DNA of 64,000 nucleotides, taken from contig JAMXIF010001178.1 of NCBI GenBank assembly GCA_028583685.1, forward strand, positions 1-64,000, in the 5' to 3' direction. Position numbers and translations under genes: made by a program. Origin of the DNA: Petaurus breviceps papuanus. Taxonomy: Eukaryota > Chordata > Mammalia > Diprotodontia > Petauridae. Position 1 is the first letter of the stretch; each line of letters starts with the position of its first letter. Positions 38,351 to 51,899 of the stretch are shown here, piece by piece. The notes under the pieces were generated by a model that had not been told where the DNA came from, searched no databases, and saw only the letters and a list, made by a program, of their open reading frames with translations.

Positions 38351-40364
38351 AACCTGCTCACTTTTTATCTTGTGATAACAAGACTTTCATTTTTCAAACC
38401 ACTTTTAGGTCCAACGTCTCTTCATTTTCACAGATAGGTAACTAGGCATTAGTATATCACTAATACCATAAAGAAGTTACATAAATTAAGGAGAAATTGA
38501 AGATCTGCACTTGTGGAAGTTTTTGCACCACAACTTTTCCCCACCAGTGGAATTAGAGGGTATGGAAGACATGATTCCAAAGGCAACAGTGAGCCAGAAT
38601 TTACATCAGTTAGGTTTGGCATATTTGGCATACAGAGTAATTTTTACTTTAGAAATGACCACATAATGAAGGCAATTCAGTAGGGTGGGAAGAGCCCTAG
38701 AAGTGGAGTCAGCAGACCTGAGTTCAAATTCTTTTTTAGACACTTAACAGTTATGTGACCTTGCAAAAGTCATTTTAATCATTTAGTACCTCAGTTTCTT
38801 TAATTGTAAAAATGAGCTTGGGAAAATTGCCTATCTCACAGAGTTCTTTTGAGGCTCAAGTGAGATAACGTGTGTGTGTGTGTGTGTATTTCTTAGTGTT
38901 TTACAATGTGCATAATTAATAATAATGTTACTGCTTCTCATAACAGGCAACTCTTTTAGCAATGATTTTTCATTTGGAGGAGGAAGAAGGGATGTATTTA
39001 TTATGAATGGCACCTGATGACTACTAACCAATTTTCTGATCTCTAACAGTACAAATATCAATTCCCTACAGATTCAGTAGGTCTCCTGGATCACACAATT
39101 TCATTACTTAACTACCAAAAACTACCAAGGAGCTTACTGGCCAGGAGGACAAGGTTCCACAGTTTGCAGTGATAGTGCAGGCAATTCTCTACAGCAGTGG
39201 GCTCCAAATTATTTTTTTGATTTTGCTCCTGTATCTTCAATATGTTTATAATTTATTTATTGATGAATTATTTTGAGTATTGCTACACTAATTATGTACA
39301 TTATAAAACACTCAGAAAATATATTTTTAAAAGAATGAGATAAAGATGAAATAATATTTGGTTCTAGGGTCAATAAAGAGCCACTAGGTTTACTGAACAA
39401 GGGAGTGACACAGTTTGTTATGCACTTGAGGAAAACCAGTTAGGCAGATGTGTGAAGGATGGGTAAAAGAGAGAGGCTTGAGGCAGGAAAAGCAATTAGG
39501 AAGTTATGAGGCAAAATGTAATGAGTGCCTGGTTTACAGTGGTAGCTATGTGAGGAGAGAAAAAGGGATAAATATTGTGAAGGTTAAAAAATTGGCAACT
39601 GGTTGAATATATGGAGTGAGTGAGAGTGAGGAATTGAAAACTACACTCAGGTTGTAAATCCGAGTGATCAGAAGGAGGATGGAGACATCAACAAATATAG
39701 GGAAGTTTGGAAGAAGATTTGATAGGGAAAGATAATGTAATGAGATCTGAGGTACAGATCACAAACTATCCATGCCTACTCATTCTGTGAGACCCATTCT
39801 AACTTAAACATAGTGGCTACCAAGTACTCGGAAGTGGCAGAGGGGGGAGGGGAATGGAATTTTTCCTAACTTCACCTGCTACATCTGCTGTTCTGGTGCC
39901 TGGAGGCATTGGTTTGGTTATAACTACCCGAGGGGCCAATGCCTGACTCAGAAGTGGAAGTGTGCTCAGTGGAGGGAGGGAGCTGAGGTGGGGGATAATG
40001 GTGGATGTGTAGGTGTGGCTATGTTGGTGGCAAGCCCTCAAAATTGACTATCATTGGGTGAGATACCATCCATCTTCCTATCCTCTGGTTGGCTTAATCA
40101 CATATCCCTTGTGGTCAGGCTACAAGTCCTTGTCAAGCCATGGTTCCCACTTTGTAGACCACTGCTCCATAACTCTGTTGAAATATGCCCAAAGCTACTT
40201 ATTTCAGTGAATAAAGCATAATGACACAGGAGGGAAGTAAGTCTTGTCCTTGTATGGCTAGTTTATTTAATAGAAAAACTTCCTAGCTGTAGGCCTGCTC
40301 AGAGATTGTTCACCAGCAGAAGGCATGAATTTGTACTGAACCATCTATAAGTAAATGAAAGCTA

Positions 40365-40485
40365 TCCAGGGCATGGTATGTGGAAAAGTTAACTGGGCCA
40401 AAGAGGAAATCTGATTTAACCTTTAAACTAAACAGTTTGAATAGGGAATGCCAAGGTAATGTACTAACCTATGTGTATTTACATT
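40365..40485 (+). repeat. Older local duplication, copy 2
   Basis: Partner of 37630-37765, about 2.7 kb downstream. It is more diverged than the other duplicated pairs in this intron. Confidence 0.65.
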
Positions 40486-40921
40486 AGTGTAATGCTTCTT
40501 GCAAGTCCACTGTAGAAAAAGAAATTAACCAGATCATCTTCCCCTTGGACTCTGAAATAATAGCATTCTTTACTATTCATCTAGCACTGGTAACTAATGA
40601 CTATGTAAGCCTTTCCCTACATCTAGACACAGTTGGTTCAACAATGTCATATTTAGATAGCACTTTTCCTCTAAAGAAATGAAAATAATGGCAAATTGAT
40701 TATCTGATTCATTCTTAGAGCCTCAGCATCAAACATCAGTTTCTCTCAAACATCAATTCATTCATTCATTTTCATTATAGGAAGTTTACAAAGAGATGAT
40801 TATGGCTATTTCAGAGATGTAGCAATTGAGGTAAACAATGGTTAAATGGCTTATCTCAGGTCACATGGTGGGTCCAGAACAGTTCTTTCAATCCAAGAAG
40901 TTATATTAAATACCCTCTTAC

Positions 40922-41094
40922 CCATATGTTTGCTTGAGGGGCTTAAAAACTCAGTTCTTCTGGTGGGAAGGTCTTGTATCTTGATCTCATTATAGGACTC
41001 AGGGGTTCCAAGAGAAAATTCAGTCAACTCTTCTTCCATCTGAATTCCAGAAGGATCAATGAGGTTGTCTTGCTTTTCAGATTCTTTCTGTGGA
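40922..41094 (-). CDS. CCDC187: Exon, acidic linker PQKESEKQDNLID...
   Basis: The exon is 173 nt: one base, 57 codons, one base. The peptide is acidic and polar, with EEELTEFSLGTPESYNEIKI in the middle and FLSPSSKHM at the end. Acceptor tgtgtctcacag and donor CATATGG|gtaaga are both good. Phase 2 enters and phase 1 leaves, matching the exons at 56.7 and 30.8 kb. It lies at the upstream edge of the helical part of the protein. Confidence 0.8.
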
Positions 41095-41849
41095 CTGTGA
41101 GACACACAAAACATGTACACCTACAGAACTTTTCTTAGGTTGTGAAGTTTTTGAGACCTTTAAAAGCAGGAAATGAAATAGTCTCTATAAAATCCAGCAG
41201 AGCATGTAGGGAATATGGACTTGTATACAAACTAGGATAGGGATGGGGAGAGGAGAAGGGAGAATTTTTTAAAGGATTGTGAGAACCTAAGTAAGCCCTC
41301 ATAGCAAGACTTAAAAGAGAGAGTATTCAGGTTGGTGTAAAAGCAATACAAGTCAATACTTGGTGAAACTGGTTTGTGTAGTATTAGTGATGGCTCCGAA
41401 GGAATAGAGAAGGCTAGAGGGAAATGTCAATACATTTATGTGGAAAGTAATCACTGGAATTATGCTTTTAAAATACGGTTTTGCTTATAAAACCAAGGCA
41501 GCTGGCTTTGTCCAACTGACTGGCCTTCTAACTATGAGACAGGATCACAGAGAAAGGGAGGGTACTCTGTCATTGGAGGGAATCACATCTTTTGCTTGAA
41601 ACAAAAGTGCATACAAGAATGCTGAACAGCCCACCAGAGGAAATCCATAGTTGATAATGACTCCAAGACAAATTAAAAAAAACTGTACTTTTGTGGTAAC
41701 AAGGTGTCTACGTGTTAAGTGGTTAGTAAACCCAAACCATGACTCATTTTCCATGAGTAGTACTGACAGATGTGTTAGTGAAAACATAAACTTCCTACTA
41801 TTCTCTCAATTTTATTTTCTGCCTTAAAAACACTTTGATACCAAAAAAT

Positions 41850-41887
<38 letters not shown>

Positions 41888-43289
41888 ACTTTGAACATAA
41901 ACTTTTCCAGTGAGATCTTTGTTCTCCAAATATGCTTTTATTTGTCTTTAGGAACAGGGACTGGACCTTTGATTACATTTGCATAAGAAACTCCCTCCTC
42001 CAATATAGGATTGGTACCTTCTTTGCAACTTGGGAACTTTAAGACAGTGATCCAGAGCACTAAGAGGTTCAGTATCAGCCAATATATGCCAGATGGGGGA
42101 CTAGAATCCAGGTCTTACTAACTCAGAGGCTTTCTCTCTATCCACTTACTATCCCATATTGCCTTTATAGAACACTAGTCTTTTCAGACTGTTCTTATTA
42201 ATAAAACAAATGGGTGTTTTTATATTAATCCTATGAAAAAGGCACTGACTGCCAGATGGAAAAAAATAGTTTGTGACTAATGAAAGTAATGCATAATACA
42301 ATGGTATATAAAATTAGTATATGAATACAAACACACAGGAAAGAAATCAGGGAGAAAGGGAAGTTCAATTAATTCAACCAATATTTATTATTATATGAAA
42401 AATAAAGAGGGAAATTAAGAATTTAGTTCTTCCATAAGCTCTACAATACGTAAGCATAGCCTCAAGGCATGGCCTGTGTTCTAGATGTCTAAATGCAATT
42501 TATTTCACTAAACATTCATTAGATATGTTATGTGTGCTCACCCTTGTGCCAGATGGGTATACCTTCCTCTGTATCCATTCTATACAGTGGGAGAGGTAAA
42601 AGAAGGAGATAATGGTCTCTGATCTTAAGGAGCTCATAGTTTGTGTGGAAACACAATACTGGAGAAGCTAAATGCTTCTCTATGGACAAATTAGGAATAG
42701 CTTACAAACAACAGGAACATAGACTGAAAGCTGTAAGAAATCTTCAAGGACATCAAGTCCAACCTCCTCACTTTAGAGGTGAGATGACTGGGGCACAAAG
42801 ACTTGCCCAGGCTCAGAGAGCTAGAAAGTGTCTGAGGTTGGATTTGAATCAAGGTATTCTAATTCCAAGTCCACTGTTCTATCCACTTTGCCATCAGGGT
42901 GATGGCATCAGGGTGATCCTGGAAAGAAAATAAAAGGCTGATGGATAGAAGCAAATTTGAATGGAAGTCATAAAAAATGGGATGAATATGGTTGAGAAGA
43001 AAACAACAGAGGAGAAAGGATATTCCTGGCAAGGAGGTAGCCCGAGCAAATAAATATTCTTTTACTGATATCTAAAGATGACTTCACCACCCCCAAGCAG
43101 ACGAGGAATGTCAAATATTTGGAGATACACAATTTCCCAGAGCCAAGGCCCAACAAAAGCAGGATGTTCCTTGAGCTTGACATAACAACAATCCTTTGCA
43201 CTCTGGATGATCTCACCCTCTGACAAAGTGTATTGCTTTGACTAGCACCAGGCATTCACTAAGAAATTTGTGATTTTCATATTAATTAA

Positions 43290-43834
43290 TAGGTGTTTAG
43301 ATTTGCTGTAGCTCCCCCTACTTCCCAGAAACCTGAAAACCAGAAGCAGGTGATACGCTGTAGCCTAAACTCTTGACATGCTCACAATCCCATTGCTTAT
43401 GTAACTGCCAAGTGAACTGAACCAGATACTGCATACCACATACTGTTCCCGCCATGTTAACTCTGGTTCTGTACCCTGCTGAATGTTCACAAGGCTCAAC
43501 AACCCTTATGCAACCTAGAGACTGTTCCCATGGGACCCAAGAACATCTGTATTGTCACAAGAAATGCCAAACATGGAAATTGCAACTCAAGACCTAAAAA
43601 TGATTTTGCTGTGATCCAGCCCCCTTGTGGTTTTTTTTTTATGTATATAAGCTCTGCCTTTGCCCCAGCATGTTAAGTGCTCCTTCTCAGGAAGGGGGTC
43701 TTTGCTTACAAGCATTTTCCTCACTCTGAGATTAATTAAACCGCTACTTTATTTCTGACACACCTGCCTCTGGCCTGCTTGGTTTGGCTCTAGTCGTTTC
43801 CAGCTTAGAGGCCAGTACCAGTATAGTTAACAGA
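43290..43834 (+). mobile_element. Probable solo LTR (fossil)
   Basis: About 545 bp with LTR organisation: a TATA box (tatataagctctgcc near 43655), an attaattaaa signal near 43733, a T-rich segment after it, and an end in ttaaca. I could not define a matching pair of target duplications, so the ends are approximate. No internal sequence follows. It appears older or less well bounded than the LTR at 21.9 kb. Confidence 0.65.
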
Positions 43835-46614
43835 AACTTTTAGTTATTTTTCTAAAAAAAATAAGAATAAGCTGTTTTTTCTCTTTCTTTCACCTACACT
43901 CCTCTCTGACCTATGGTAAAAAATAAATTTAAGATTAATTTTTTTCAATGAATGAAAATAGGCATTTTTTCCCCTCTCTCTCCCATATACCCCTACAACT
44001 GGGGAAAAAAAAAATAAAATGCTTATAACACATGAATGATCAAGCAAAATGAATTTCTGCATTGACCAAGTCCAAAGAATGTAATATTGCTTTTTGCTTG
44101 TGGTAGAAATTTTTGAGTAAGCCAGTCATAGTGGGGGAGGGTTAAAACTTATACTCTAGAAACCAAGTTCTATTTTACAAAGTCAATAGTCCCCAAACAC
44201 AGATATTGGTCCTGTGACATTGGCCTTATGAGCAAATTCCCCAGACACTAAGCTAACATTTCAGCTAACATTCCATTTTCCAAACCTGAGATTAGATCCA
44301 TTAATACCAGAAAAATATCCTAAGAGGCCAACCAATAAATAAAATACACTCCAGTACAAGAAGGAAAAAGAGTTAGTTGTACTTATAACCTCACCCTTGT
44401 TGTTTCAGCTCCATGATGTCAGGGCCACATCAATGAAGAACTCTGGAGTCAAAGCTAAGAGTAGCTTGTTGCTAGTTCATGACTTGGACTGGAGCTCTGC
44501 ATAAATAGAAAGTAAGCTTGGCACAGTACTTAGATTTTGAAAAAGATTAGGAGGAAAGTAAGAAAATAGGTACTTCTTAAGCTAGCAGCAAGTCCAAAAG
44601 AGTCAGACCCAAGGCTGGGCATGGTAGATAGAAGGAGCAACTGTTTATACTGCAGGAGTTTTTAAACACAGAAAAATTAAGTGTGGAAATGTATGTTTTA
44701 TTTTCCTTTTTATCAGCAATCAGCTTAGCTAAACCTCATTTCATATTTCTCATTAATAAGCTTTTCTTCTGTTATTCCTGGCACAGAGTGACCCAGAAAC
44801 AGCTAGATTGATTAAAAATAGCTTCCAGTAACTGGGGCTTCACATGCTGCCTGCAGACAATGGGGGCTAGAAGAGACTAGAAGAGACCACTATACTATCC
44901 TACATGAACCACAAGTGTAAAAGAAGAAAACCATCCTATCTCTTTCAGGAATCTCATGGAGGTTGCAGTGAATCTTGAGGTCCCCTAAATGTCCCACCCA
45001 CATTGTAGACTCCAGAATTCTAGCTAGACAAAAGGTACTCTTGACTGGTGGCAGGTCACATTGGCTTCCAAAACCACTAGCAGAGTCAGTAAGCCTAACC
45101 CCAAACTCCCAGGTGTCTGGGTCAGTGAGTTGGAAAGAGAAGTGATTTGGGAAGTGAAACAACCCTTCTTCCTCTTTAGTCCTACCCTACGACCTAGACA
45201 AGGCTAGGAAGAGGCTGACTAATCCTAATTACTCAACTGCCAAGATTCCTTGTCATCCTCAGATCCCCCCAAAAAGTCAATGTGTTTTCCTTCCCCACTT
45301 CTACTTCAAAATTAGTATATATCTATACCTCTGCAGTAGAACCACTGTTATAAGAGAACACAGAATCCTATGTTAGAGATGGAACAAGCCCCAGAACATA
45401 GAATGTTTAAACACAGAACATAGGAGTTGAAAGGGCCCGTTGGAATTGTCCAGCCTCCTCATTCTATAGTGAAAGAAATGGAGAACCACAGAGGGAAAGT
45501 GACCTGTCCTATCTCAAAAAATGCTCTTCCTCATCTGAATGGGTTGTCTAAGAACAAAGTGAGTTTCCTCTTACTTTAAGTACTCAAGCAGAAATTAGAT
45601 GATCATCTGTAGGGAGATTATAAAGGATTTGCCTTCATGGGTAGAAGACTCTAAAGTCTCTTTCAAGATCTGAGATTTTTATTCTATGAACCTAAGACAC
45701 AGAAACAAAGTAAACAGCCAATTCTCATTCTAGAGAAGTTCTCTTTTTGCCTGAGATGGCTCCTTACAAAGACTTTTCTGGTCCAAGCAGTGGCAGTGAT
45801 TATTTTAGGACAGTAGCAGAAAGATCCCTGCACTTGAGACTTTAATTATAGCCCCAGTTAAGATGTTAACTGGTTATATATCCTTGGGCAAGTCATTTAA
45901 TCTCTTTGGACCCTGTTTCCTCATCTCTAAAGGGAATAATAATAGTTTTCCTGCTAACCTGTTACAATAGTGTTATGAGCAAAAAATGAGATGATAAGTG
46001 TGAAAGCACATTGAAAACTCTCCTGGGTTTAGAAACTCTGAGGGTCATAGTTCAAAAACATTGTGAAAACAACCTGGAAAGCCTTAAGAAAACCGGCTGA
46101 TGCAATGATCAATCACAGTTCCGGAGGATCAGTGTTGAAGAATGCTATTCACCTCCTGACAAAGATATGATAGGCTCAATATGAAGAATGAAACAGACAT
46201 TTTTAGACATGGACAATGTGTAAATTTGGTTTTTTGACTACTTATATTTATTATAAGGATTGTGTTTTTCTTTTATTTCCTTCTCATTGGGTGGTGGAGA
46301 AAAAGTAAATATTTGTTAATTGAATAAAAAATTAATTAAAAAAATATTCCTCAGGAGACTGGTATTGTTATTAGAAATGACAATTAAGTGACCTATCTTT
46401 ATAAGTAAGGTTCTACAGGCGAATTGGGACTACATGGAGACCACCACCTCTTTAAGGACCTGTGAGAATTAGAAAAGTAATCAAATAATCGATTGATCAA
46501 CATTTATTAAACACTTACTACTGTACTGTATGCTGGGCTCTGGAGATATAAAACAATGAATGAAACAGTCCCTACTTTAAGGAGTTCAAATTCTAGCTTC
46601 CCATTCTTTACTTT

Positions 46615-46768
46615 TTTTTTTTTTTGCTTTTTGGAGGGCATTTGGGGTTAAGTGACTTACCCAAGGTCACACGGCTAGTAAGTGTTAAGTGTCTGAGGCC
46701 AGATTTGAACTCAGATCCTCCTGACTCCAGGGCCAGTGGTTTATTCACTGCACCACCTAGCCACCCCC
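46615..46768 (-). mobile_element. SINE family A
   Basis: Reverse copy with a long T tail, flanked by cccattctttactttt on both sides. It has been inserted in the L2 3' end that resumes at 46775. Confidence 0.85.
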
Positions 46769-46774
46769 CATTCT

Positions 46775-47480
46775 TTACTTTTAATTCCCTGAAAAACCAA
46801 TTTCTTCACCCTCCACAATCTGGCTCCCACCTACCTTTTCTCAGTCTTTTTCATAGAATCCCCCTTCATGAATTCTATTTTTCAGTCAACCTAGACTCAA
46901 CTCCTTCCCAAACTCAATGCTCCATCTTCTGCCTCAGTTCATTCACGTAAGCATCCTCCAGGTCTGGAATGAACATCTCAGAGTCTTTACCTCAGGGATT
47001 TGAGGCTCGGCTCAAGTGATAGCTCCTTCAGGAAACCTTCCCTGATGCTCCTCTCCTGGCTCTTTCTGCTCTTGCTTCCTGCCTTAATTTTCCACGTACT
47101 CCACTCAATTATCTACATATTGTACTCCTCCATATTAAAGATGATAATGGATAACAGCTGAAAAAGTGTTTTCAAGGTTTCTATAACATTATAGATGCAT
47201 TATTTTTTTTTAAGCAATTGGGGTTAAGTAACTTGCTCAAGGTTACACAGCCAGGTATTTCTGGGTGGGTGCTAAGTGTCTGAGCCTGGATTCGATCCCA
47301 AGATCATCCTGACACTGTGGCCGGTGCTCTTTCTCGCTGTGCTACCTGGCTGCCCCTAGATGCATTATTTCATTTGAGTAGAATGATAGCAAGAATGACT
47401 TTATTTTTGTCTTTATATCCCTCACACACTGCCTTGCACAAAGGAGTCCCTTAATAAATGTTTGTTGAATAGAACTGAAT
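46775..47480 (+). mobile_element. L2-type 3' end, split by SINE B
   Basis: Wording such as caggaaaccttccctgatgc and ttaataaatgtttgttgaat is typical of the L2 3' end. A SINE B (47203-47357, reverse; repeated tagatgcattatt on both sides) sits inside it. Confidence 0.7.
47203..47357 (-). mobile_element. SINE family B
   Basis: Full-length reverse copy with a T tail. The target duplication tagatgcattatt is present on the left and right. Confidence 0.86.
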
Positions 47481-48208
47481 TGGGAGACAATGGTGTGGGT
47501 TCACTCCAGTCATTTTCTCTATAGTCTCTGCTGAGCTCAAAGGGGTGAAAACTCCAGGGGATTTGCATTTTTCTCCATAACTCTGGTTAGAGCAAATGAG
47601 TTGCATAAATCATCTGTGAATCCAAGACTCACTGCTGGATGAACTGCAGAACTGTTATTAAGGAAGGCAAGGCAGAAAGAGTGGAGAATTTGAGGGAAAC
47701 AACAATGACAACAACAGTAACAATCCAATTTGGCAAGTTTAAAACACCGGTCAGACATTTTTCATGAACAATGTTGAAATGTCAAGAAGTGTTTTGGAAT
47801 AATCTTGGAGTAAGCCATTTTATCCCTAGAAAAACAAAGCCCTCCCAGTAAACTAATAGCAATTTCTCCAGTTCTAGAAACTAAAGCTAGAATGGGGCAG
47901 CACCAACTATTGCTCCTACTCCTCCCCATGTTAACCAGATTATAGTCCTGAACACAGCAACATTCAGCACAGGAAAATACCCCAACATTCAGCCTGTCTC
48001 AGGTTTCTTTTTTTTTTTTCATTTTCAACCAAGCTATTAATGAAAAGATCATAAAATAGCAGTTTCTCATCATTGTACATTAAGACTGCACTCTTCTGAA
48101 TGGAGATCAGACTTTCTGAGTTTCTTTTATGACACTTGGGAGCCACAGGCTCTTGTGGCTCAGGGATTTCAATTTTTATAAAAGTTCTTGTTAAAGAATC
48201 ACTTTTAG

Positions 48209-48366
48209 GGGTGGCTAAGTGGCACAGTGAATAGAGCACTGGCCCTGGAGTCAGGAGGACCTGAGCTCAAATCTGGCCTCAGACACTTGACATACACTTA
48301 CTAGCCATGTGACTTTGGGCAAGTCACTTAACCCCAATTGCCCACCCCTCCCCCCCACAAAAAAAG
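48209..48366 (+). mobile_element. SINE family A
   Basis: Plus copy with an A tail, flanked by aagaatcacttttag and aagaatctcttttag (one mismatch) at 48194-48208 and 48367-48381. Confidence 0.86.
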
Positions 48367-49309
48367 AAGAATCTCTTTTAGACATCTTTTTTGTGGACAT
48401 AGACCTGAACTTTCTCCCTTTCTTCCCCTCTTTCCTCTCTCCCTCTCCCCACTCTTTCCTTCTCTCTCCTTACCTGTCTGTCTCTTTGTCTCTGCCTGTC
48501 TGTCATACACACACACACACACACACCCCAAATTGAAGCCATCATCAAGTTTTCCCAGAATAAAATCAGGACCCAATCCACAGGAACACAGGAATGAATG
48601 CAATTTTACTGCCGTACTTGTAATACCAAGAGAAACATTACTTTCTCTAAGTTAACCACAAGCCGGGAGTGAGAGGTAAATGCTCTCCATTCTCTGTGCC
48701 AATATTCTTATAAACATTAAGATCTTTGAGCAGACAGGAATATCTGGACCCAAGTAGAAGTCACTTCACAACCTAGCTCACAAGTAAGCTTGGAACCCTG
48801 TTTAACAAGAGTAAGCTTGAAACCTTGTTTAATAAGATGTTGGAGGGGTGTCTACATGCCCTGGAATTTTCTGAGGGCTCCAAGTTATGTCTCATTTTTT
48901 GTTTCTTTGTTTTTGTCTACCAAATCAATAACCAAGTGGGATTTTTTTTTTCAAAATGCTATCTAAAGCCAGTTTGTGTGATTATTGGAGAAGGAGTTAG
49001 GTATATTATTGACATTACAAACAGCTTGGTGTTGGGTATGTTTCCAGATGTTGCAAACACTTTTCCCCCTGGTCTGGCACTTACTATGTGGTCACAGCAA
49101 AGTCACTTAAATTTTCTGATTATCAGTTTCCTCTGTAAAATTCTGATAAGGCCACTATAACCTTTATCACAAGATCATTATGAGGAAAACATTTTTTAAA
49201 CTTTAAGGTGCTAAGTAATGCAAATTATTATGATTAGTAATAATAATAAACATTTAAGTGCTATGTAAATGTTAGTTATCAGTTATTACCATGACATAGT
49301 AATGGCAAT

Positions 49310-49640
49310 GTGATTAGGATGATCAACTGTGAAAGACTCAGCTACTCCAATGAATACAAGAATCCAAGACAATTCCAAAGGATCCATGATGAAAGACACT
49401 ATCCACCTCCAGAGAGAACTGATGAACTCTGAATGCAGACTGAAGCATGTTTTTCTCACTCTCTTTTTCTTGCCTTTTTTCCAATATGGCTAATATGGAA
49501 ATAGGTTTTACATGATTTCACATGAAAAGTGGATATCATTCTCAAGGAGTGGGAGAAGGGTCTGGAGGAAGGAAGAGAATTTGGGACTCAAAATTTTAAA
49601 AACTGAATATTAAATAAACTAAAAATTTTAAAATAGGAGA
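49310..49640 (+). mobile_element. L1-type 3' end
   Basis: Contains gaactctgaatgcagactga, then atatggctaatatggaaata and gggactcaaaattttaaaaa, the usual marsupial-style L1 3' UTR. Confidence 0.7.
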
Positions 49641-49699
49641 GGTCATTCTTTTCCCTGAGATCAAGAATCATACAATAGCATTATCACAGCTGAAAGGGA

Positions 49700-49855
49700 C
49701 CTTAGAGCCATGTACTAATTGTGGTATCAAAGTCAAATAGAAACAGGAAACTTCAGGGGACTTGACTTAGAAAAGAGCCTTAGAGCCATGTACTAATTGT
49801 GGTATCAAAGTCAAATAGAAACAGGAAACTTCAGGGGACTTGACTTAGAAAAGGG
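49700..49855. repeat. 78-bp exact tandem duplication
   Basis: The unit starting ccttagagccatgtactaat is present twice in a row (49700-49777; 49778-49855), with essentially no differences apart from the unit end (aaaagag/aaaaggg). It includes the left end of a MITE, so it arose after that insertion. Confidence 0.93.
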
Positions 49856-50006
49856 CGTATTGACTTAGAAAACCACAAATTAACCTTATCTATGTTGTAT
49901 TGCATTTTTATTTATTATATAAACATTTCCCAATTAACATTTTATTGTGGTTCAGGCCATACTCCAGAGTTTTGCCAGTGGACTGAGGCTGACCTTGACA
50001 CCTCTG
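49719..50006. mobile_element. hAT-like MITE
   Basis: Left end tggtatcaaagtcaaatag and right end gaccttgacacctctgatc are inverted matches of each other. The interior (attgacttagaaaaccacaa; tttcccaattaacattttat) is a known mammalian-type non-autonomous DNA transposon by its wording. It has no coding sequence. Confidence 0.6.
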
Positions 50007-50924
50007 ATCTAGTCCAACCCAATCATTTTACAAATGAGGAAAGTGAGTCTCAGAAAGGTTAAGTGACTCACCCAAGGTCATAATAACAAAGACATGATTA
50101 GAACACAGGCCTTTTGACTCTAAATCTAATGCTTTTTCTCCAATAGGACACACTTCTAATCCTACCAATTTAAAAACTATATATTACCACCTCCTTAAAA
50201 ATCTCTGAAATCTCATATCTTTAATTTGAACAGGGACCTCAGAAAACCTTTTTATTTCTTGGAGACATCATGGTAAGGGAAAACAGTATGTGACAGGCTG
50301 AGATAAGCCTGAGAAATGTTCATCTGGTGTATGCAAAGGTCCAGGTATCCCAACATTATTGATGATTCCAAGTGTCCCTTGTGGAAAACGTGACATGAAT
50401 CCTCCATCCCAGTCAGGAATTGTTAGCTGAGAGAATCTTTCTTCCAGACAAGCTAGTCCATACCACCTCCTCCCCTCCTATTTAGTACTACCTACAATTA
50501 CCATTCCTCCAACACCAAAAGGAGACAAATATTTGGAGGAAGGTGACAGAAAGGGCCATGGTTAGAGTATGCTGCCATGGGAGAAGGCTATCTGGGACTG
50601 GGGGCCTGGAGGTGAGCAAAGGAAAAGTGGCCATCAGCCTACCTGGTATGGCAATTTAGGGATGTTTATTGGCAGGTCACTGGGTAGAATGACCCCACAA
50701 GATATTGGTGCCCAGTCACCCAAGTAACAGCTCTGGACATTTCTCCATTTCTCTCTCAGAACCTCAGTGGAATCTAATAGCACATATGTATCTACCAAAC
50801 TTTATGTATTTCCCCTGCTACTGATTCCTAGGCATTTGTCAGTGAGTGGATAAGGGTTAAGGGTTACAAGATATGAACCATTTCTTTTCAACTGGACCTG
50901 CGACCCTTCTGCTACATATTAACT

Positions 50925-51130
50925 TCTTGTTGTTCATCCTTCATTTTTCAAAGAGGAACCATACATCACGGAGTGGTGTCTTGACTTGTGGGTGAATTGG
51001 ATGTAAGTGAGGTAGAGCTGCACAAAGTCAGCAGTCTCACTCTCTTCCAGAGTCATCGAATTGCCATTGCCAACTGGTGATGGCCTGGGCTCCTTTATGC
51101 TTTCTGCCATTAAGGTGATCTGGTCTTTTT
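50925..51130 (+). mobile_element. RTE-type marsupial SINE
   Basis: Text gttgttcatccttcattttt, caaagaggaaccatacatca, gtggtgtcttgacttgtggg and gtgaggtagagctgcacaaa matches the RTE-mobilised SINE of marsupials as I remember it. The following 340 bases may be a further part of the same element. Confidence 0.7.
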
Positions 51131-51899
51131 ATTTTTCCTTAATTGTGGCATGGGGAGGACTAGCACCTCTGGTGTAAGGGCACCCCTTTTCAGGGCTGCT
51201 CATCTACCTTTGGGGCCCACCTTTCACCCAGATCTCCTCTGTGGCTCCAAGAAGCTGTAGCATTTGCATTGGCCACACCCGGTAATATGGTCTCAGCAGA
51301 CAGGTCAAACAAGGTTTGAGGGTAACAGATCTCAAACCTGAGGGTGAGTTAGGGCTATATCTCCCCCAAGCATGTGAAGACTTCTCCAAGAGTAATAGGC
51401 AGATGAAAACAATTTTTTCCAATGCCCACAAAGGCCAATGAAGCCTATGTGCTGTGGGGTGCATAGAACTTAGACATCAAAGACACCTATTAGCTTATAA
51501 ATGACTCTAAGGCTTATCTATGCCTAATAATAAACTTTTCTACTGTCTTAGCTTTAAATGATTTCTCTAAATATTATATTAACCTATTATGACAAAAATT
51601 ATGACATTCTCTATAAAAAAGTTAATAATAATAATTGCTAGCATTTACATAGTGCTTTAAGGTTTGTGAAGAGCTTTACAAATATCTCATTTGATCCTCA
51701 CAATACTCTGGAAGATAGTGCTATTATTATCCTCATTTACAGATGAAGAAACTGAGGCAAACAAAAGTTGTGACTTTCTCAAGGTCACATAGCTTGTGAG
51801 TGACTGATGCAGGATTGGAACTCAGGACTTCCTACTCCAGGTAGGAACAACTCTCTCTATATATACTAGCTACAGGACTCCCTGATTAAAGAACAGATC

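Larger units (their letters stand above)
49665..50890. repeat. Tandem block, unit 1 (older copy)
   Basis: The stretch ggcatttgtcagtgagtgga to ggttacaagatatgaaccat, and the text before it (taatcctaccaatttaaaaa; aggtatcccaacattattga), resemble 52610-53340 in order but with heavy divergence. The first 340 bp hold a MITE and a reverse MIR. Confidence 0.5.

Noticed and set aside
41849-41887. Triplet repeat run (ATC)n
   Set aside because: Ordinary intronic microsatellite, not in an exon and not long.
42960-43255. Plus and minus open stretches near the LTR (for example DFTTPKQTRNVKYLEIHNFP)
   Set aside because: Possible remnant of a processed transcript, but I cannot match it to a protein and there is no A tail or target duplication.
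44890-45162. 90-codon minus-strand open frame
   Set aside because: No splice sites in the phase the neighbouring exons need, and a composition unlike the gene.
51204-51464. 86-codon minus-strand open frame
   Set aside because: It lies within or next to the RTE-type SINE and resembles no protein I know.
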